A stretch of 64,000 nt of DNA from DASQFI01 sp963780895 (GCA_963780895.1 CAWAEG010000002.1:62001-126000); one strand, 5' to 3'. Positions 33,546 through 43,153 are shown, counted from the first letter of the stretch. Program-made: numbers and translations. Notes: generated by a model not told the origin, from the letters alone.

Positions 33546-34743
33546 ATGACCCAGCATCCGTGGCGAACGGCAATCGGCCTGACGTTGGGCGTCGTGCTCC
33601 TGTTTCCGGAAGGGATGCGATCGATGCAGGAGCGCAAGGTGGTCAAGGACGGCGAGGCGGCCGACGCCGCTTCGAGCCCGGCGATCGTGGCCGGCGGGTT
33701 CGTGTTCGTGTCCGGAATCATCGCGCCGGGCGATGGCGGCCGGCTGGAGGGCGTCGATGTCCAGGCCCAGACGCGCCAGGCGCTGAAGCAGCTGCAGGGC
33801 CGGCTCGACGCGGCCGGTTCATCGCTGGCGCAGGTGGTGAGCGTCAGCGTGTTTCTGAAGCGCGCGGCCGATTTCCAGCCGATGAACGACATCTACCGCG
33901 ACTTCTTCTCCGACAGTCCGCCGACCCGCACCACCGTGGTCACCGACGTCCGGGACGGCGCGCTCGTCGAGGTGTCGGCCATCGCCGTGCCCGTCGGCGT
34001 CGAGCGGGAGGTGCTGCACCCGGCGGGCTGGATGAAATCGCCCAGGCCGTATTCGTACATCGTGCGCGCGAACGGCCTCGTGTTTCTCTCGGGGCTCATC
34101 AGTCGACGAGGCACTGACGACAAGCCCGTGCTCGGACCGGTGAGCGTCCAGGTCAGGACGATTCTGGACAACGCCGGCACGCTCCTGAAGACGGCGGGGC
34201 TGACGCACCGTGACGTCGTCGCGGCGAAAGTGTTCCTGACCGACGATACGTTCTTCGAGGCGATGAATGACGAGTACCCGAAGGTACTTCAGCGAGGCAC
34301 CTCCCGCGCGCGCGACGGCGGTGACCGGTCTCGTCGGTTCGGACTCGGTCGCCGAGATCACGATCATCGCGACGACAGGCGAGAAGCAGGTCTTCGGGCC
34401 GTCGGTCTCGCCGAGCCTGCCGTTGTCGTCGGCGGTGAAAGCGGGCCAGCTCGTGTTCCTGTCCGGCGTCCTCGGCAACACCGCGACCAACGGCGGCGAC
34501 GTGTCCGCGCAGACGAAAGAAATCTTCACGCGGATCGATCGGACGCTTGCGGCCGCCGGCGTCGGCTTCAGCGACGTCGTCGACAACGTCGTGTATCTCC
34601 CGGATCTCTGGAACCGGAAACACGTGGACGAGATCCAGCGGCAGTTCTTCCCGGCCGATCCACCCGCGCGCACGCTCGTCGGCGCGCGTCTCGTCGCACG
34701 CCCCGCACTCATCGAAATGATGATGATCGCGGCGGCGCGATAG
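33546..34743 (+). CDS. Triple RidA/YjgF-domain protein (one frame change)
   Basis: The product would have about 398 residues with a short hydrophobic N-terminus ('AIGLTLGVVLLFPEGM'), perhaps a signal. Three complete RidA domains follow in series, each with the 'FVSG/FLSG' strand and the substrate-binding Arg: 'PTRTTVV', 'PPARATAVTG' and 'PPARTLVG'. RidA proteins hydrolyse reactive enamine/imine intermediates and normally form trimers of one domain, so this may be a trimer fused in one chain. The frame changes at about 34284, where an extra G in AAGGTAC is likely; the C-terminus is otherwise intact. TAG 34741-34743 abuts the type A palindrome. Confidence 0.85.
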
Positions 34744-34855
34744 GGGACGGGACTTTTTTCCACAGGTTTCCACAATGAAGTGCCAGACGTCGGGGTGTTT
34801 GTCGCCCGACGTCTGGCACCGGGCTGTGGAAACCTGTGGAAAAAAGTCCCGTCCC
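34743..34855. repeat. Nested inverted repeat (type A), second copy
   Basis: Perfect 31-bp outer arms (34744-34774, beginning GGGACGGGACTTTTTTCCAC, and 34825-34855) enclose perfect 15-bp inner arms GTGCCAGACGTCGGG (34780-34794) and CCCGACGTCTGGCAC (34805-34819). It shares GGGACGGG and TTTTCCACAG with the copy at 9043 although the inner arms differ. It starts on the RidA stop codon and ends 8 bp before the PadR operator. Confidence 0.85.
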
Positions 34856-34863
34856 TTGTTTGT

Positions 34864-34882
34864 CCAACATTGTTGGTATAAC
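34864..34882 (+). promoter_or_regulatory. PadR operator dyad and -10 box
   Basis: CCAACA-T-TGTTGG (34864-34876) is a perfect dyad directly followed by TATAAC (34877-34882), a likely -10 box. The GTG start at 34891 falls about 8 bp after the -10, so the mRNA may be leaderless. PadR proteins usually bind such dyads at their own promoters. The -35 is weak (TTGTTT at 34856-34861). Confidence 0.65.
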
Positions 34883-34890
34883 CTCGCCGC

Positions 34891-35226
34891 GTGAGCCTCG
34901 AGCCGGTTTCACTGGGCGAATTCGAACAGATGGTCCTGCTGGCGGTCTTGTGCGCCGGCCAGGACGCCGACGCGTACGGCGTGAACGTCCATGCCGAGCT
35001 CGAGGTGCGGACGAAGCGCCGCGTGGCGCGCGGTGCGGTCTACATGACGCTCGACCGGCTCGAGAAGAAGGGCCTGCTGTCGTCCTATCTGACCGACCCC
35101 ACGCCGGAGCGGGGCGGACGCGCCAAGCGGTGCTATCGCGTCACGAAACCGGCGCTCGCGGCACTGCGCGCGTCCCGCCGGGCGCTGCTCAGCCTCTGGG
35201 AAGGCGTCCGCACGCCAGGGATTTGA
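34891..35226 (+). CDS. PadR-family transcriptional regulator
   Basis: The 111-residue product is a compact PadR winged helix: 'LGEFEQMVLLAVLCAGQDAD', 'YGVNVHAELEVRTKRRVARG', 'AVYMTLDRLEKKGLLSSYLT' and 'GRAKRCYRVTKPALAALRAS'. It starts with GTG. In Acidobacteriota this type is regularly encoded directly upstream of ADOP permeases, as here (3-bp gap). It probably controls the two permease genes that follow. Confidence 0.94.
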   Translation: MSLEPVSLGEFEQMVLLAVLCAGQDADAYGVNVHAELEVRTKRRVARGAVYMTLDRLEKKGLLSSYLTDPTPERGGRAKRCYRVTKPALAALRASRRALLSLWEGVRTPGI

Positions 35227-35229
35227 CCC

Positions 35230-37821
35230 ATGCTGCGTGCGCTCCTGTCGCGGCTCACGGACGTCGACCTCGCCGATTCCATTCTGGGCGACTTGGAGGA
35301 GCAGCGACGCGGTCGAGGGTCGGGTTCCGGGCTCCGGGGATCCGCCTGGTATCTGGTGGCGATGATCGGCATCGTCGGCACCATCGTCCTTCACAAGCTT
35401 CGTGAGCGGCCGGCGCGATTGATGCTCGGCCGCGGGCCGGGCCTGGGCCGGGAGGTCCACCGCGCCGCGCGATCACTGCGTGCCGCGCCCTGGTACGCCG
35501 CCGCCGTGATTGTCGTGATCGGGCTCAGCATGGCGCTCGCGGCGACGGCGCTCGCAATTGTCGACGGCGTGCTGTTCAAGGCGGTGCCGTATCCGGCGGG
35601 CGACCGGCTGTACGCCGTAACAGCATGGAATGCGTCGCGCGGGGAGCCGGCCCGGCGACTGTCTTTTGTCGCGCCTGCGGACGTACGCGCGTGGACGGGC
35701 GCCATCCCTGACGACCTTCTCACGGCATTCACGATCGGCGGAATCGAAACCATCGGCGAGAACGAAACGGCGAGATCGGCGGGGGTAGACAGCAGGTTTT
35801 TCGACGTCCTCGGCGTGAAGCCCCTGGCGGGCGGGTTTCACCCGAGTCATTTTGTCGCTCCGACACCGATACGGCCGGCGGTGCTGACCTGCGGGTTCTG
35901 GCAGAGCCGTTTTGCCGGCGAGCGCGCAGTCCTCGGCCGAAGGTTCACCGACAGCCGCGGCCAGGGCATCGAGGTCGTTGGAATATTGCCGCCCGACTTC
36001 GTCTTCCCGCACTGGAGCGCGAGCGTCCAGCCTTCGGTGCTGACTCCGAACGTCGAAGCGCCACAGGACCAGGCAGCCTCTGAAGGACGATCGCTGGCTG
36101 CACTCGTTCGACTGACGGGCCGCGCCGCCGTGGACGCCGAGCGCCGGCTGACGTCGGCGGCGCAGGCCCGTGCCGCCATGGTGCCGGGGCGAGCGGTGAC
36201 GACGCACTTCGACCGCGTCCGGCTGGATCCGATCCGCCTCGCGCTGACAGGATCGGTCCGTGCGACCTCCTGGACGGTGTTTTCGATCGCGACCGCGTTG
36301 CTGGTGCTCGCGTGCCTGAATGTCACAGGCCTGGGCGTCGCACGGATACGAGACCGATCGCGTGATCTCGAGCTGCGGCGGGCGCTCGGCGCCGGGACGC
36401 GCGATCTCGTCAGGCTCCTCCTGGCTGAGAACGGCCTCGTGGTCGCCGCAGGTACCGCACTGGGGATCGGACTCGCCTACCCGATGCTCCACATGACGCT
36501 GGCCGTCATGCCAAGCCTGGTGTTGCTCAAAGCGCCGGTGATTGACCTGCGTGTCGTCATCTTCGCCGGCGCCGTGTCGGCGGTGAGCCTGGTGGCGGTC
36601 ACGCTCTGGCCGGCGCGAACGATCACGCGCGCCAGCCTTCGGGCCTCGTTGGCAGACGCTGGCGGCACAACCCGTCGGGCGCGACGGGGACGTACGGCAC
36701 TCGTCGCGGCTCAGATCGCGCTCGCGCTCGTCATGACTGTTGGGGGAGCGCTGCTTGTCGGCAGTCTGGCTCGAGTGTGGGCCGAGGACCCGGGATTCGA
36801 CGTTGACCGTCATGCCATCGTGTCGGTCCGCCCGCCCGAGGGGACGTCCCAAGCGAGGGTCGAAGAGCTCATCGCTGACTTGAGCCGGCTTCCCGGAATC
36901 GACCGCGCCGGCGGCCTCGATGGACCGCTTCTGGCGAACGCGTTCGATGGGAACTCGTTCGATCCACCTCCGGGCGTCGTCGAACGCTCGACCATCGAAA
37001 GCATGTCTGTGACAACGGGGTTTCTGGAGGCGGCAGGACTGCGGCCACTCGATGGCCGCCTCCCCTCGGCGCACGAGTTTGCGCAAGGCGCCCCGGTCAT
37101 CGTCGTCAGCGACATCGTCGCGCGTCAGTACTGGCCGGGGCAACGAGCGATCAATCAGGTGCTGGTGCGGGAGCGCCGACCGTTCACCGTCATCGGCGTC
37201 GTGCCGGACGCCCGCTACGTCGCGCTCGATCGCGAACCGCAGGGCGGCATCTACTCGCCATTCGTCGCCGACCCTGGTGCGACTCTCACGACCGTGCTCG
37301 TCGCGTTCCGGCAAGGTGCGCCGGTTCGTCTCACCGAGGCGGTCGACCATCTGAAGCGCTCGTGTTCTCTCTGCGCGGTTCATCGGGCGAGCACGATGAC
37401 GCAGGCGATGGGCCGAACGATCCGGATGCACCAGTTTCGAGCCTGGCTGTTTGCCGCCTTCGGCGTCGGCGCGCTAGTCATCGTGGGCATCGGCATCCTC
37501 GGCCTGGTCGCCATGACGACGAGCCGGCGAACGAAGGAGGTCGGCATCCGGATGACCGTCGGCGCGACGCGTGGCGACGTGCTGAGTTTGCTCGTCCGCG
37601 AGCAGACGCCTGGTGTGCTGGTCGGACTCGCCCTCGGGGGCCTCGTCGCGGCCTGGGCCGTGCGGTTTGTCAGGGCGTATCTCTACGAGACGCCGTTGTC
37701 CGATCCGCTCGTCTGGTCTGCGTCGTTTGCAATCCTCGTTTTGGTCGCGCTCGTGGGGACGCTGATTCCAGCGGTGCGCGCAAGCTGTGTTGATCCAGTG
37801 AAGGCGTTGCGCCTGGAGTAA
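35230..37821 (+). CDS. ADOP-type duplicated ABC permease (FtsX/MacB family), first copy
   Basis: The 863-residue product has a short N-terminal cytoplasmic part, then two FtsX-like permease modules. Membrane helices lie at ~44-58 and ~93-113 ('AAVIVVIGLSMALAATALAI'), with a MacB-like periplasmic domain (~115-340), helices at ~350-475, a second periplasmic domain, and three C-terminal helices ('TKEVGIRMTVGATRGDVLSL'). No ATPase gene is adjacent, as usual for these 'orphan' permeases. Substrate is unknown; exporter or mechanotransmission roles are inferred from MacB. A second paralogue follows. Confidence 0.92.
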   Translation: MLRALLSRLTDVDLADSILGDLEEQRRGRGSGSGLRGSAWYLVAMIGIVGTIVLHKLRERPARLMLGRGPGLGREVHRAARSLRAAPWYAAAVIVVIGLSMALAATALAIVDGVLFKAVPYPAGDRLYAVTAWNASRGEPARRLSFVAPADVRAWTGAIPDDLLTAFTIGGIETIGENETARSAGVDSRFFDVLGVKPLAGGFHPSHFVAPTPIRPAVLTCGFWQSRFAGERAVLGRRFTDSRGQGIEVVGILPPDFVFPHWSASVQPSVLTPNVEAPQDQAASEGRSLAALVRLTGRAAVDAERRLTSAAQARAAMVPGRAVTTHFDRVRLDPIRLALTGSVRATSWTVFSIATALLVLACLNVTGLGVARIRDRSRDLELRRALGAGTRDLVRLLLAENGLVVAAGTALGIGLAYPMLHMTLAVMPSLVLLKAPVIDLRVVIFAGAVSAVSLVAVTLWPARTITRASLRASLADAGGTTRRARRGRTALVAAQIALALVMTVGGALLVGSLARVWAEDPGFDVDRHAIVSVRPPEGTSQARVEELIADLSRLPGIDRAGGLDGPLLANAFDGNSFDPPPGVVERSTIESMSVTTGFLEAAGLRPLDGRLPSAHEFAQGAPVIVVSDIVARQYWPGQRAINQVLVRERRPFTVIGVVPDARYVALDREPQGGIYSPFVADPGATLTTVLVAFRQGAPVRLTEAVDHLKRSCSLCAVHRASTMTQAMGRTIRMHQFRAWLFAAFGVGALVIVGIGILGLVAMTTSRRTKEVGIRMTVGATRGDVLSLLVREQTPGVLVGLALGGLVAAWAVRFVRAYLYETPLSDPLVWSASFAILVLVALVGTLIPAVRASCVDPVKALRLE

Positions 37822-37845
37822 AAGCCTCTGAGCCGAGAGTCTTCT

Positions 37846-37935
37846 AGCTGTGGGGTTTTACTTTAGCCTTGGGCCTTTGGCCTTGGGTTGGGGCCTGTGG
37901 CCTACATCCTGTTGACGTGGTGATTTGGTGATTGA
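37846..37935. repeat. Word repeats between the two ADOP genes
   Basis: The gap holds repeated words GGGCCTTTGGCCTTGGG and GGGGCCTGTGGCC, then two copies of GGTGATTTG/GGTGATTG. The second permease's start codon lies inside the last word. No ribosome-binding site is evident. Confidence 0.55.
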
Positions 37936-40576
37936 AAAACTCTTGAACGCGCTGCTTGCGCACGTGACCGATCGCGCATTGGCCGAGTCGATGGTCGGCG
38001 ACTTGAGCCAGGAGCGCCACCGCCGCGCACGGACGTCGCCGATCCGTGCGCGAGTCTGGTTCGTGGTCAGCGCCGTCGCGATTCTGATACACGTGGCGAC
38101 CGCCGGAGTTCGACACGCGGCCGCCGATCTCTCTCTGCGAAGACTGGGCGCGAGTGGAGCGGCAGGAGAGGCAAGGCAAGCGCTTCGGGCGCTCTCGCGC
38201 ACGCCGGTCGCGAGCCTCGTCATCGTCGCGACGCTGGCGCTCGGCATCGGCGTGAATACGGCCGTCTACAGCGTCGTGTACGGCGTGCTGTTCCAGCCGC
38301 TTCCGTTCACCAACCCGGACCGAGTCGTCATGCTCGAGGGGGCGGTCGGGGAACGCCCCCCGTCGGTCTTCGGTAACTCGCTCGAAGACTTCCACGATTT
38401 CCGACGCAACGCGCGAACGTTGTCCCGCCTCGGCGCGGCCGGGTACTGGACGTTCAACCTGACCGACACCGACGTGCCACACCGGATCGTCGGCTCGGCC
38501 GTGAGCGGCGGCTTCTTTGAAACACTCGGGACGAAGCCAATCCTCGGCCGGTGGATCACGGCTGATGACGACCATGCCGGCGTGCCGGCAACCTTCGTCA
38601 TCAGCCACGCGTTGTGGCAGCGCCAGTTCGGGGGACGTGCCGACGTGATCGGGCGGGAGATCCGGCCGAATGGCCAGGCCGCGACGATCGTCGGTGTCAT
38701 GCCGGCGTCGTTCAGGTTCCCCGGAGAAGACGTCGAGATCTGGACCGCGGTCCGGAACGAGATGGACGGCACACCGCGCAACGTCAGGTTCTGGGCCGTG
38801 TTCGGCCGGCTTTCGGATGGCGTGACTGTCGAAGCGGCGACCGCTGAGGTCCGCGAGCTCAGCCGCCAGCTCGAAGCCGCCTATCCGAACACGAATCGAG
38901 GCTGGCGCGCCACAGCCGTGCCGGCGCTCGACGCGTTGACGACCCGCGCACGGGATGGTCTGTTGCTGCTGTTCGGCGCCGTGGTGATGGTGTTCGCCGT
39001 CGCCGTGATCAACGTAGCGGGTCTCCTCGCGTCGCGGCGGACCGCCCGCCGGCGCGAGCTGGCGGTGCGCGTCGCGGTGGGCGCGACGACGCCGCGTCTC
39101 GTGCGGCACGCGCTCTTCGAAAGCGCCTGGCTCGGCGGCGCCGGGCTGCTGTTGGGTCTGATGCTCGCCATCCCGGCAATCTCATCCCTGCGAGCCGCGG
39201 CGCCGCCGTCGCTGCCTCGCGCCGCCGACATCGGCCTGCACTGGCCGGTGATGGGGCTGGCCGCCGCGGCGATGGGGCTCCTGATTCTCGCGAGCGGCTG
39301 TGCGCCGCTTGCCGGGGGTCTGTGGCGGCGGCAGCGCCCGGCAAGGGTTCGTGACGGCGGGCTTGGGCACGCGCCGACACGCCGGGTGCGTGCCGGTGCC
39401 GGCCTGGTCGTCGTCCAGATCGCACTCGCGTTCGTTCTTCTCTCGGGTGCCGCGCTGCTCGTCAGGAGCTTCGTCCGTGTCACGGCCGTCGATCCGGGCT
39501 TCCGAGCAGATCACCTGCTCACGATGCGCGTGTTTCTGGGGCCGCCGACGTATCGATCGATCGAGTCGCAGCGTCAGTTCGCAGAACGCGCGCTCGAAGT
39601 CCTGCGCCAGACGCCCGGCGTCAAAGACGCCGGCGCCGTCAGCCAACCGCCGTTCGACAGCGAAGGCTCCGGGGCAGCGCAGCGGTTCGTGGTCGAGGAG
39701 CGGACGTACGACTCAGGCGCCCAGCCGAGCCTCAACTATCGCACCGCCGATGCCGGTTATGCCCAGACTATCGGCCTTCGTCTGATGCGTGGCCGCTGGA
39801 TTACGCCGGAGGATCGCGCCGACTCGCCCAAAGTCCTCGTCGTCAACCAGACGATGGCGCGACGGTTTTTCCCGGATAACGATCCGATTGGGGCGCGGAT
39901 CACGTGGGTGGACAGTCCGGCGCACACTCCGCTCACGATCGTTGGCGTCGTCGCTGACGTCGCGACGAACGGCCTCGAGCGCGCCGAAACACCTGCCGCA
40001 TACGGCCCGCACACGCAGCGGGTGCAGCCGTTCCTGCGGTGGCTGACGTTCGTCGTGCGGACCGAGGGCGACCCGGCTGCGGTGGCCGGGGGCCTGCGTG
40101 CCGCCGTGCAGACGGTCGACCCGCGTCAGCCCATCTTCGCGATCCGAACCATGGACGAGATCGTCGCGCGCTCGCTCGCCGAACGGCGGTTCTCGCTGCT
40201 CCTGATGGCAGCGTTCGCCGCGCTCACGGTCATCCTCGCGACGCTGGGGTTGTACGGGATGCTCGCGCACCGAGTCGAGCAGCGCCGGCGTGAGATCGGC
40301 GTGCGCATGTCGCTCGGCGCGACCGGCCGAGGCGTGTTCAACCTGGTGGTCCGGCAAGGTGTGTCGATCGTCGCGATCGGCCTCGCGATTGGTGTCGCCA
40401 CCAGCTACGCGCTCGGCGGTCTGGTCGAATCGCTGATCTTCGGGATCACGCCGGAGGACGGCGTCGCGCGCGCGGCCGTGGTCCTGTTGATTCTGGCGGT
40501 TGGAACAGCGGCTTGCCTCATTCCCGCGCGCCGCGCCGCCAGGGTCGATCCGATTACGGCCCTGCGGAACGAATAG
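37928..40576 (+). CDS. ADOP-type duplicated ABC permease, second copy
   Basis: The 882-residue product is a paralogue of the preceding permease: 'IEKLLNALLAHVTDRALAES' start, first FtsX module from residue ~75 ('RTPVASLVIVATLALGIGVN', a hallmark of the family), and a MacB-like domain ('FETLGTKPILGRWITADDDH'). A second module starts near residue 480 and ends 'EIGVRMSLGATGRGVFNLVV' and 'LIPARRAARVDPITALRNE'. GTG 37928 or TTG 37925 are the candidate starts; neither has a good ribosome-binding site. The tandem pair behind PadR suggests joint regulation. Confidence 0.92.
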   Translation: MIEKLLNALLAHVTDRALAESMVGDLSQERHRRARTSPIRARVWFVVSAVAILIHVATAGVRHAAADLSLRRLGASGAAGEARQALRALSRTPVASLVIVATLALGIGVNTAVYSVVYGVLFQPLPFTNPDRVVMLEGAVGERPPSVFGNSLEDFHDFRRNARTLSRLGAAGYWTFNLTDTDVPHRIVGSAVSGGFFETLGTKPILGRWITADDDHAGVPATFVISHALWQRQFGGRADVIGREIRPNGQAATIVGVMPASFRFPGEDVEIWTAVRNEMDGTPRNVRFWAVFGRLSDGVTVEAATAEVRELSRQLEAAYPNTNRGWRATAVPALDALTTRARDGLLLLFGAVVMVFAVAVINVAGLLASRRTARRRELAVRVAVGATTPRLVRHALFESAWLGGAGLLLGLMLAIPAISSLRAAAPPSLPRAADIGLHWPVMGLAAAAMGLLILASGCAPLAGGLWRRQRPARVRDGGLGHAPTRRVRAGAGLVVVQIALAFVLLSGAALLVRSFVRVTAVDPGFRADHLLTMRVFLGPPTYRSIESQRQFAERALEVLRQTPGVKDAGAVSQPPFDSEGSGAAQRFVVEERTYDSGAQPSLNYRTADAGYAQTIGLRLMRGRWITPEDRADSPKVLVVNQTMARRFFPDNDPIGARITWVDSPAHTPLTIVGVVADVATNGLERAETPAAYGPHTQRVQPFLRWLTFVVRTEGDPAAVAGGLRAAVQTVDPRQPIFAIRTMDEIVARSLAERRFSLLLMAAFAALTVILATLGLYGMLAHRVEQRRREIGVRMSLGATGRGVFNLVVRQGVSIVAIGLAIGVATSYALGGLVESLIFGITPEDGVARAAVVLLILAVGTAACLIPARRAARVDPITALRNE

Positions 40577-40638
40577 CGGTCGCTGGCGCCACGGACTGCC
40601 GCAGCCCGGTGGCTTTCACCACGGGCTGATAGCGCCGG

Positions 40639-41724
40639 CTACCCACCGCGCAGCTGCGTCGGGCCTTCGGTCACGATTGCCAGCACGCGGGTCGCGGGCG
40701 ACAGGTTCAATGTCCGTCGAAGCTCGGCCAGGCCGGTCTCCCGCGTGAGGGCCATGAGTCCGGCAACGCCGGCCGCGCCCGAGGGGCCCGCCTGAACGAC
40801 AGCGTCTCCGGCGACCGGGTGCGCGAGACGGTCTTGCGCCTCAGTCGCCAGTCCATCGCCGATCGCGATCGCGGCCTCGACGACCCCCTCGAGGGCGGCC
40901 CACGCGACCGGACTCACTTCCGCGCACCGGAGTCCGACCATCTCTGTCGGCGCGCAGGATGCGAGCGGCGTCAGCCGGCCCGCCCTCAACGATTCGAGCA
41001 GGCTCGCCGAGCCCGACGGTTCGACGGTGACGAGCAACGGACGCCGCTCGCCGAAGGTCGCCACGAGCCACCCGGCCAGAGCGCCGGCAAGGCCGCCGAC
41101 GCCCACTTGCGCGATCACGACATCCGGCGGTGCGGCGCCCCACTCGGTCGCCGCTTCGTCGAGGATCCGCGTATATCCGGCCATGATCCAGCGCGGAATC
41201 TCTTCGTAGCCGTGCCAGGCCGTATCGGCCACGATCGTCCATCCGGACTTTTCGGCGTCGTCAGCCATGAGGCGCACGGTGTCGTCGTAACCGGCGCTCG
41301 TGATGACGACGTGCGCGCCTTCCGATCGAAGCGCGTCGATGCGCGCAGCGCTGGTGCCGAACGGCACGTACACGTGTGCCTCGAGTCCGAGATCGGCAGC
41401 GGCGCGCGCCACCGCCCGTCCGTGATTACCTGTCGTCGCACACGACAGGTGCCGGATCCGCCCACGTCGGGCCACCAACGCGCCAACGGCATACCGCGCG
41501 CCAACGATCTTGAAGGCGGGCAGACCGAAGCGCGCCGACTCGTCTTTGATGAGCAGCTCGCCGACGCCAAGCTCCGCGGCGAGCCCGCGAAGCCGTCGAA
41601 GCGGTGTGGGGTTCGCATCGGTCAGCCGGGCGTAGAAGGCGCGGACGTCGTTCAACTCGGCGGCGGTGAAAAACGCGTGCGGGGGCTGGCGGGTGTCCGT
41701 TCGCAGCCAGAAGTCGGTCGCCAT
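40639..41724 (-). CDS. Diaminopropionate ammonia-lyase-like PLP enzyme
   Basis: The 361-residue fold-type II PLP enzyme has the PLP Lys in 'GLPAFKIVGARYAVG' (~71), the Gly-rich phosphate loop 'CATTGNHGRAVARAAADLGL' and 'DTAWHGYEEIPRWIMAGYTR', all typical of diaminopropionate ammonia-lyase (DpaL/YgeX). That enzyme converts 2,3-diaminopropionate to pyruvate and ammonia. Threonine-dehydratase-like activity is a less likely alternative. It lies convergent to the permease and divergent from the MATE gene, so it is probably transcribed alone. Confidence 0.87.
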   Translation of the reverse strand: MATDFWLRTDTRQPPHAFFTAAELNDVRAFYARLTDANPTPLRRLRGLAAELGVGELLIKDESARFGLPAFKIVGARYAVGALVARRGRIRHLSCATTGNHGRAVARAAADLGLEAHVYVPFGTSAARIDALRSEGAHVVITSAGYDDTVRLMADDAEKSGWTIVADTAWHGYEEIPRWIMAGYTRILDEAATEWGAAPPDVVIAQVGVGGLAGALAGWLVATFGERRPLLVTVEPSGSASLLESLRAGRLTPLASCAPTEMVGLRCAEVSPVAWAALEGVVEAAIAIGDGLATEAQDRLAHPVAGDAVVQAGPSGAAGVAGLMALTRETGLAELRRTLNLSPATRVLAIVTEGPTQLRGG

Positions 41725-41800
41725 GGTCAGACGTTACGTTACGGCAGAATGACCGCTCGATTCTGTGATTTGCTAACGCTCGCTCTGTCGACGGTCCGCG

Positions 41801-43153
41801 ATGACGAATCCCTCCACATTGCGCGGCGAGCTTCGATCGACCTTGAAGCTCGCGTTGCCGGTGATCGGCGCCGAGCTCGGGTGGATCACCATGGGCATCG
41901 TCGACACGATCATCGTGGGGCCCCTCGGCCCTGCGGCGATTGGCGCCGTTGGATCCGGGTCCACCATGTTCCTGGCCGTGATGGTGCTCGGCATGGGCAC
42001 CCTGCTGGCGCTCGATACGTTCGTCGCGCAGAACTATGGCGCGGGCCGGATCGACGAGTGCCATCGCTGGCTGTTCGCCGGCCTGCAGCTGGCGGGCGTG
42101 ATGTCGATCGTGCTCGTCATCGCCGGCGCGGTTGGCGTGGCGCTCCTGTCGTATGCGGGCATGCACCCGGAAGTCACGGTGCTGCTGCAGCCCTATCTCC
42201 GGGCCCTGTTGTGGTCGGCGCCGCCGCTCCTCCTGTTCACGGTCTTCAGACGCTACCTGCAGGCGATGGACGTCGTGAAGCCCGTGACGGTGGCGCTCGT
42301 GAGTGCGAACGTCATCAACGCTGCCGCGAACTGGGTCCTGGTGTACGGCCATCTCGGATTTCCGGCGCTCGGCGTTCGCGGCTCCGCGTACGCGACGGTG
42401 GCGGCGCGCATCTACATGGCGGTGTTCCTGTGCGCGGTGGTCGTCACGCGCGAACGGCGCCGGCCCTCGGGCCTTCGCGATGTGCCGTTCGTGATCGATC
42501 CGGCACGGATGTGGGCCCTGCTGCGGTTGGGCGTGCCCGCGGCGATGCAGGTCACCCTCGAAGTCGGCGTCTTTGCGGCCGCCTCTGGTCTCGCGGCGCG
42601 CATTACGCCGCTCGCCGTGGCGGCCAATCAGATCGTCCTCAATATCGCCGGCTTCTTCTTCATGATTCCGTACGGTCTGAGCTCCGCAGCCGCCGTGCGG
42701 GTGGGCCACGCCGTCGGCCGGCAGGATCCGCTCGGCGTGCGGCTGTCCGGATCGGTCGCGCTGGGTCTGGCCGCGTTCGTGACTGTCGTGGCGTCTGCGA
42801 TGTTCGTGATCATTCCGCTGCCATTCCTCCGCATTTTCACGGACGAGGCATCCGTCCTTCAGGCGGGATCGACCATCCTGTTGCTCTACGCCATCTGCCA
42901 GCCGTTCGACGGCCTCCAAACGGTCGCCACCGGCGCGCTCCGCGGGTTGGGCGAAACTCGGATACCCATGCTCGTCAATCTCGGCGGGCACTGGATCGTC
43001 GGTCTGCCCGTGGCGTACGTTCTTTGTTTCGGGCGCGGATGGGGCGTCGAGGGCCTGTGGGCCGGACTGACGCTCGGCCTGATGCTCATCGGCACCGTGC
43101 TGTTCGTCGTCTGGCGTCGGCGAAGCCATCGCTTCGAGGTACACACTCCATGA
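41801..43153 (+). CDS. MATE-family efflux transporter
   Basis: The 450-residue product has twelve predicted helices in two related halves. Typical segments are 'LALPVIGAELGWITMGIVDT', 'MVLGMGTLLALDTFVAQNYG' and, in the second half, 'VAANQIVLNIAGFFFMIPYG' with 'AAAVRVGHAVGRQDPLGVRL'. MATE proteins export drugs or metabolites using Na+ or H+ gradients. The substrate is unknown. Its TGA overlaps the ATG of the peptidase gene (ATGA 43150-43153), suggesting co-translation. Confidence 0.94.
   Translation: MTNPSTLRGELRSTLKLALPVIGAELGWITMGIVDTIIVGPLGPAAIGAVGSGSTMFLAVMVLGMGTLLALDTFVAQNYGAGRIDECHRWLFAGLQLAGVMSIVLVIAGAVGVALLSYAGMHPEVTVLLQPYLRALLWSAPPLLLFTVFRRYLQAMDVVKPVTVALVSANVINAAANWVLVYGHLGFPALGVRGSAYATVAARIYMAVFLCAVVVTRERRRPSGLRDVPFVIDPARMWALLRLGVPAAMQVTLEVGVFAAASGLAARITPLAVAANQIVLNIAGFFFMIPYGLSSAAAVRVGHAVGRQDPLGVRLSGSVALGLAAFVTVVASAMFVIIPLPFLRIFTDEASVLQAGSTILLLYAICQPFDGLQTVATGALRGLGETRIPMLVNLGGHWIVGLPVAYVLCFGRGWGVEGLWAGLTLGLMLIGTVLFVVWRRRSHRFEVHTP

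Noticed and set aside
35473..37431. Minus-strand open frame of 652 codons opposite the first ADOP permease
   Set aside because: No motif, Arg/His-rich composition, shadow of the permease.
40819..43149. Plus-strand extension of the M2 peptidase frame upstream of 43150
   Set aside because: It crosses the ammonia-lyase gene antisense and the MATE gene in another frame; a lipoprotein signal begins exactly at 43150.
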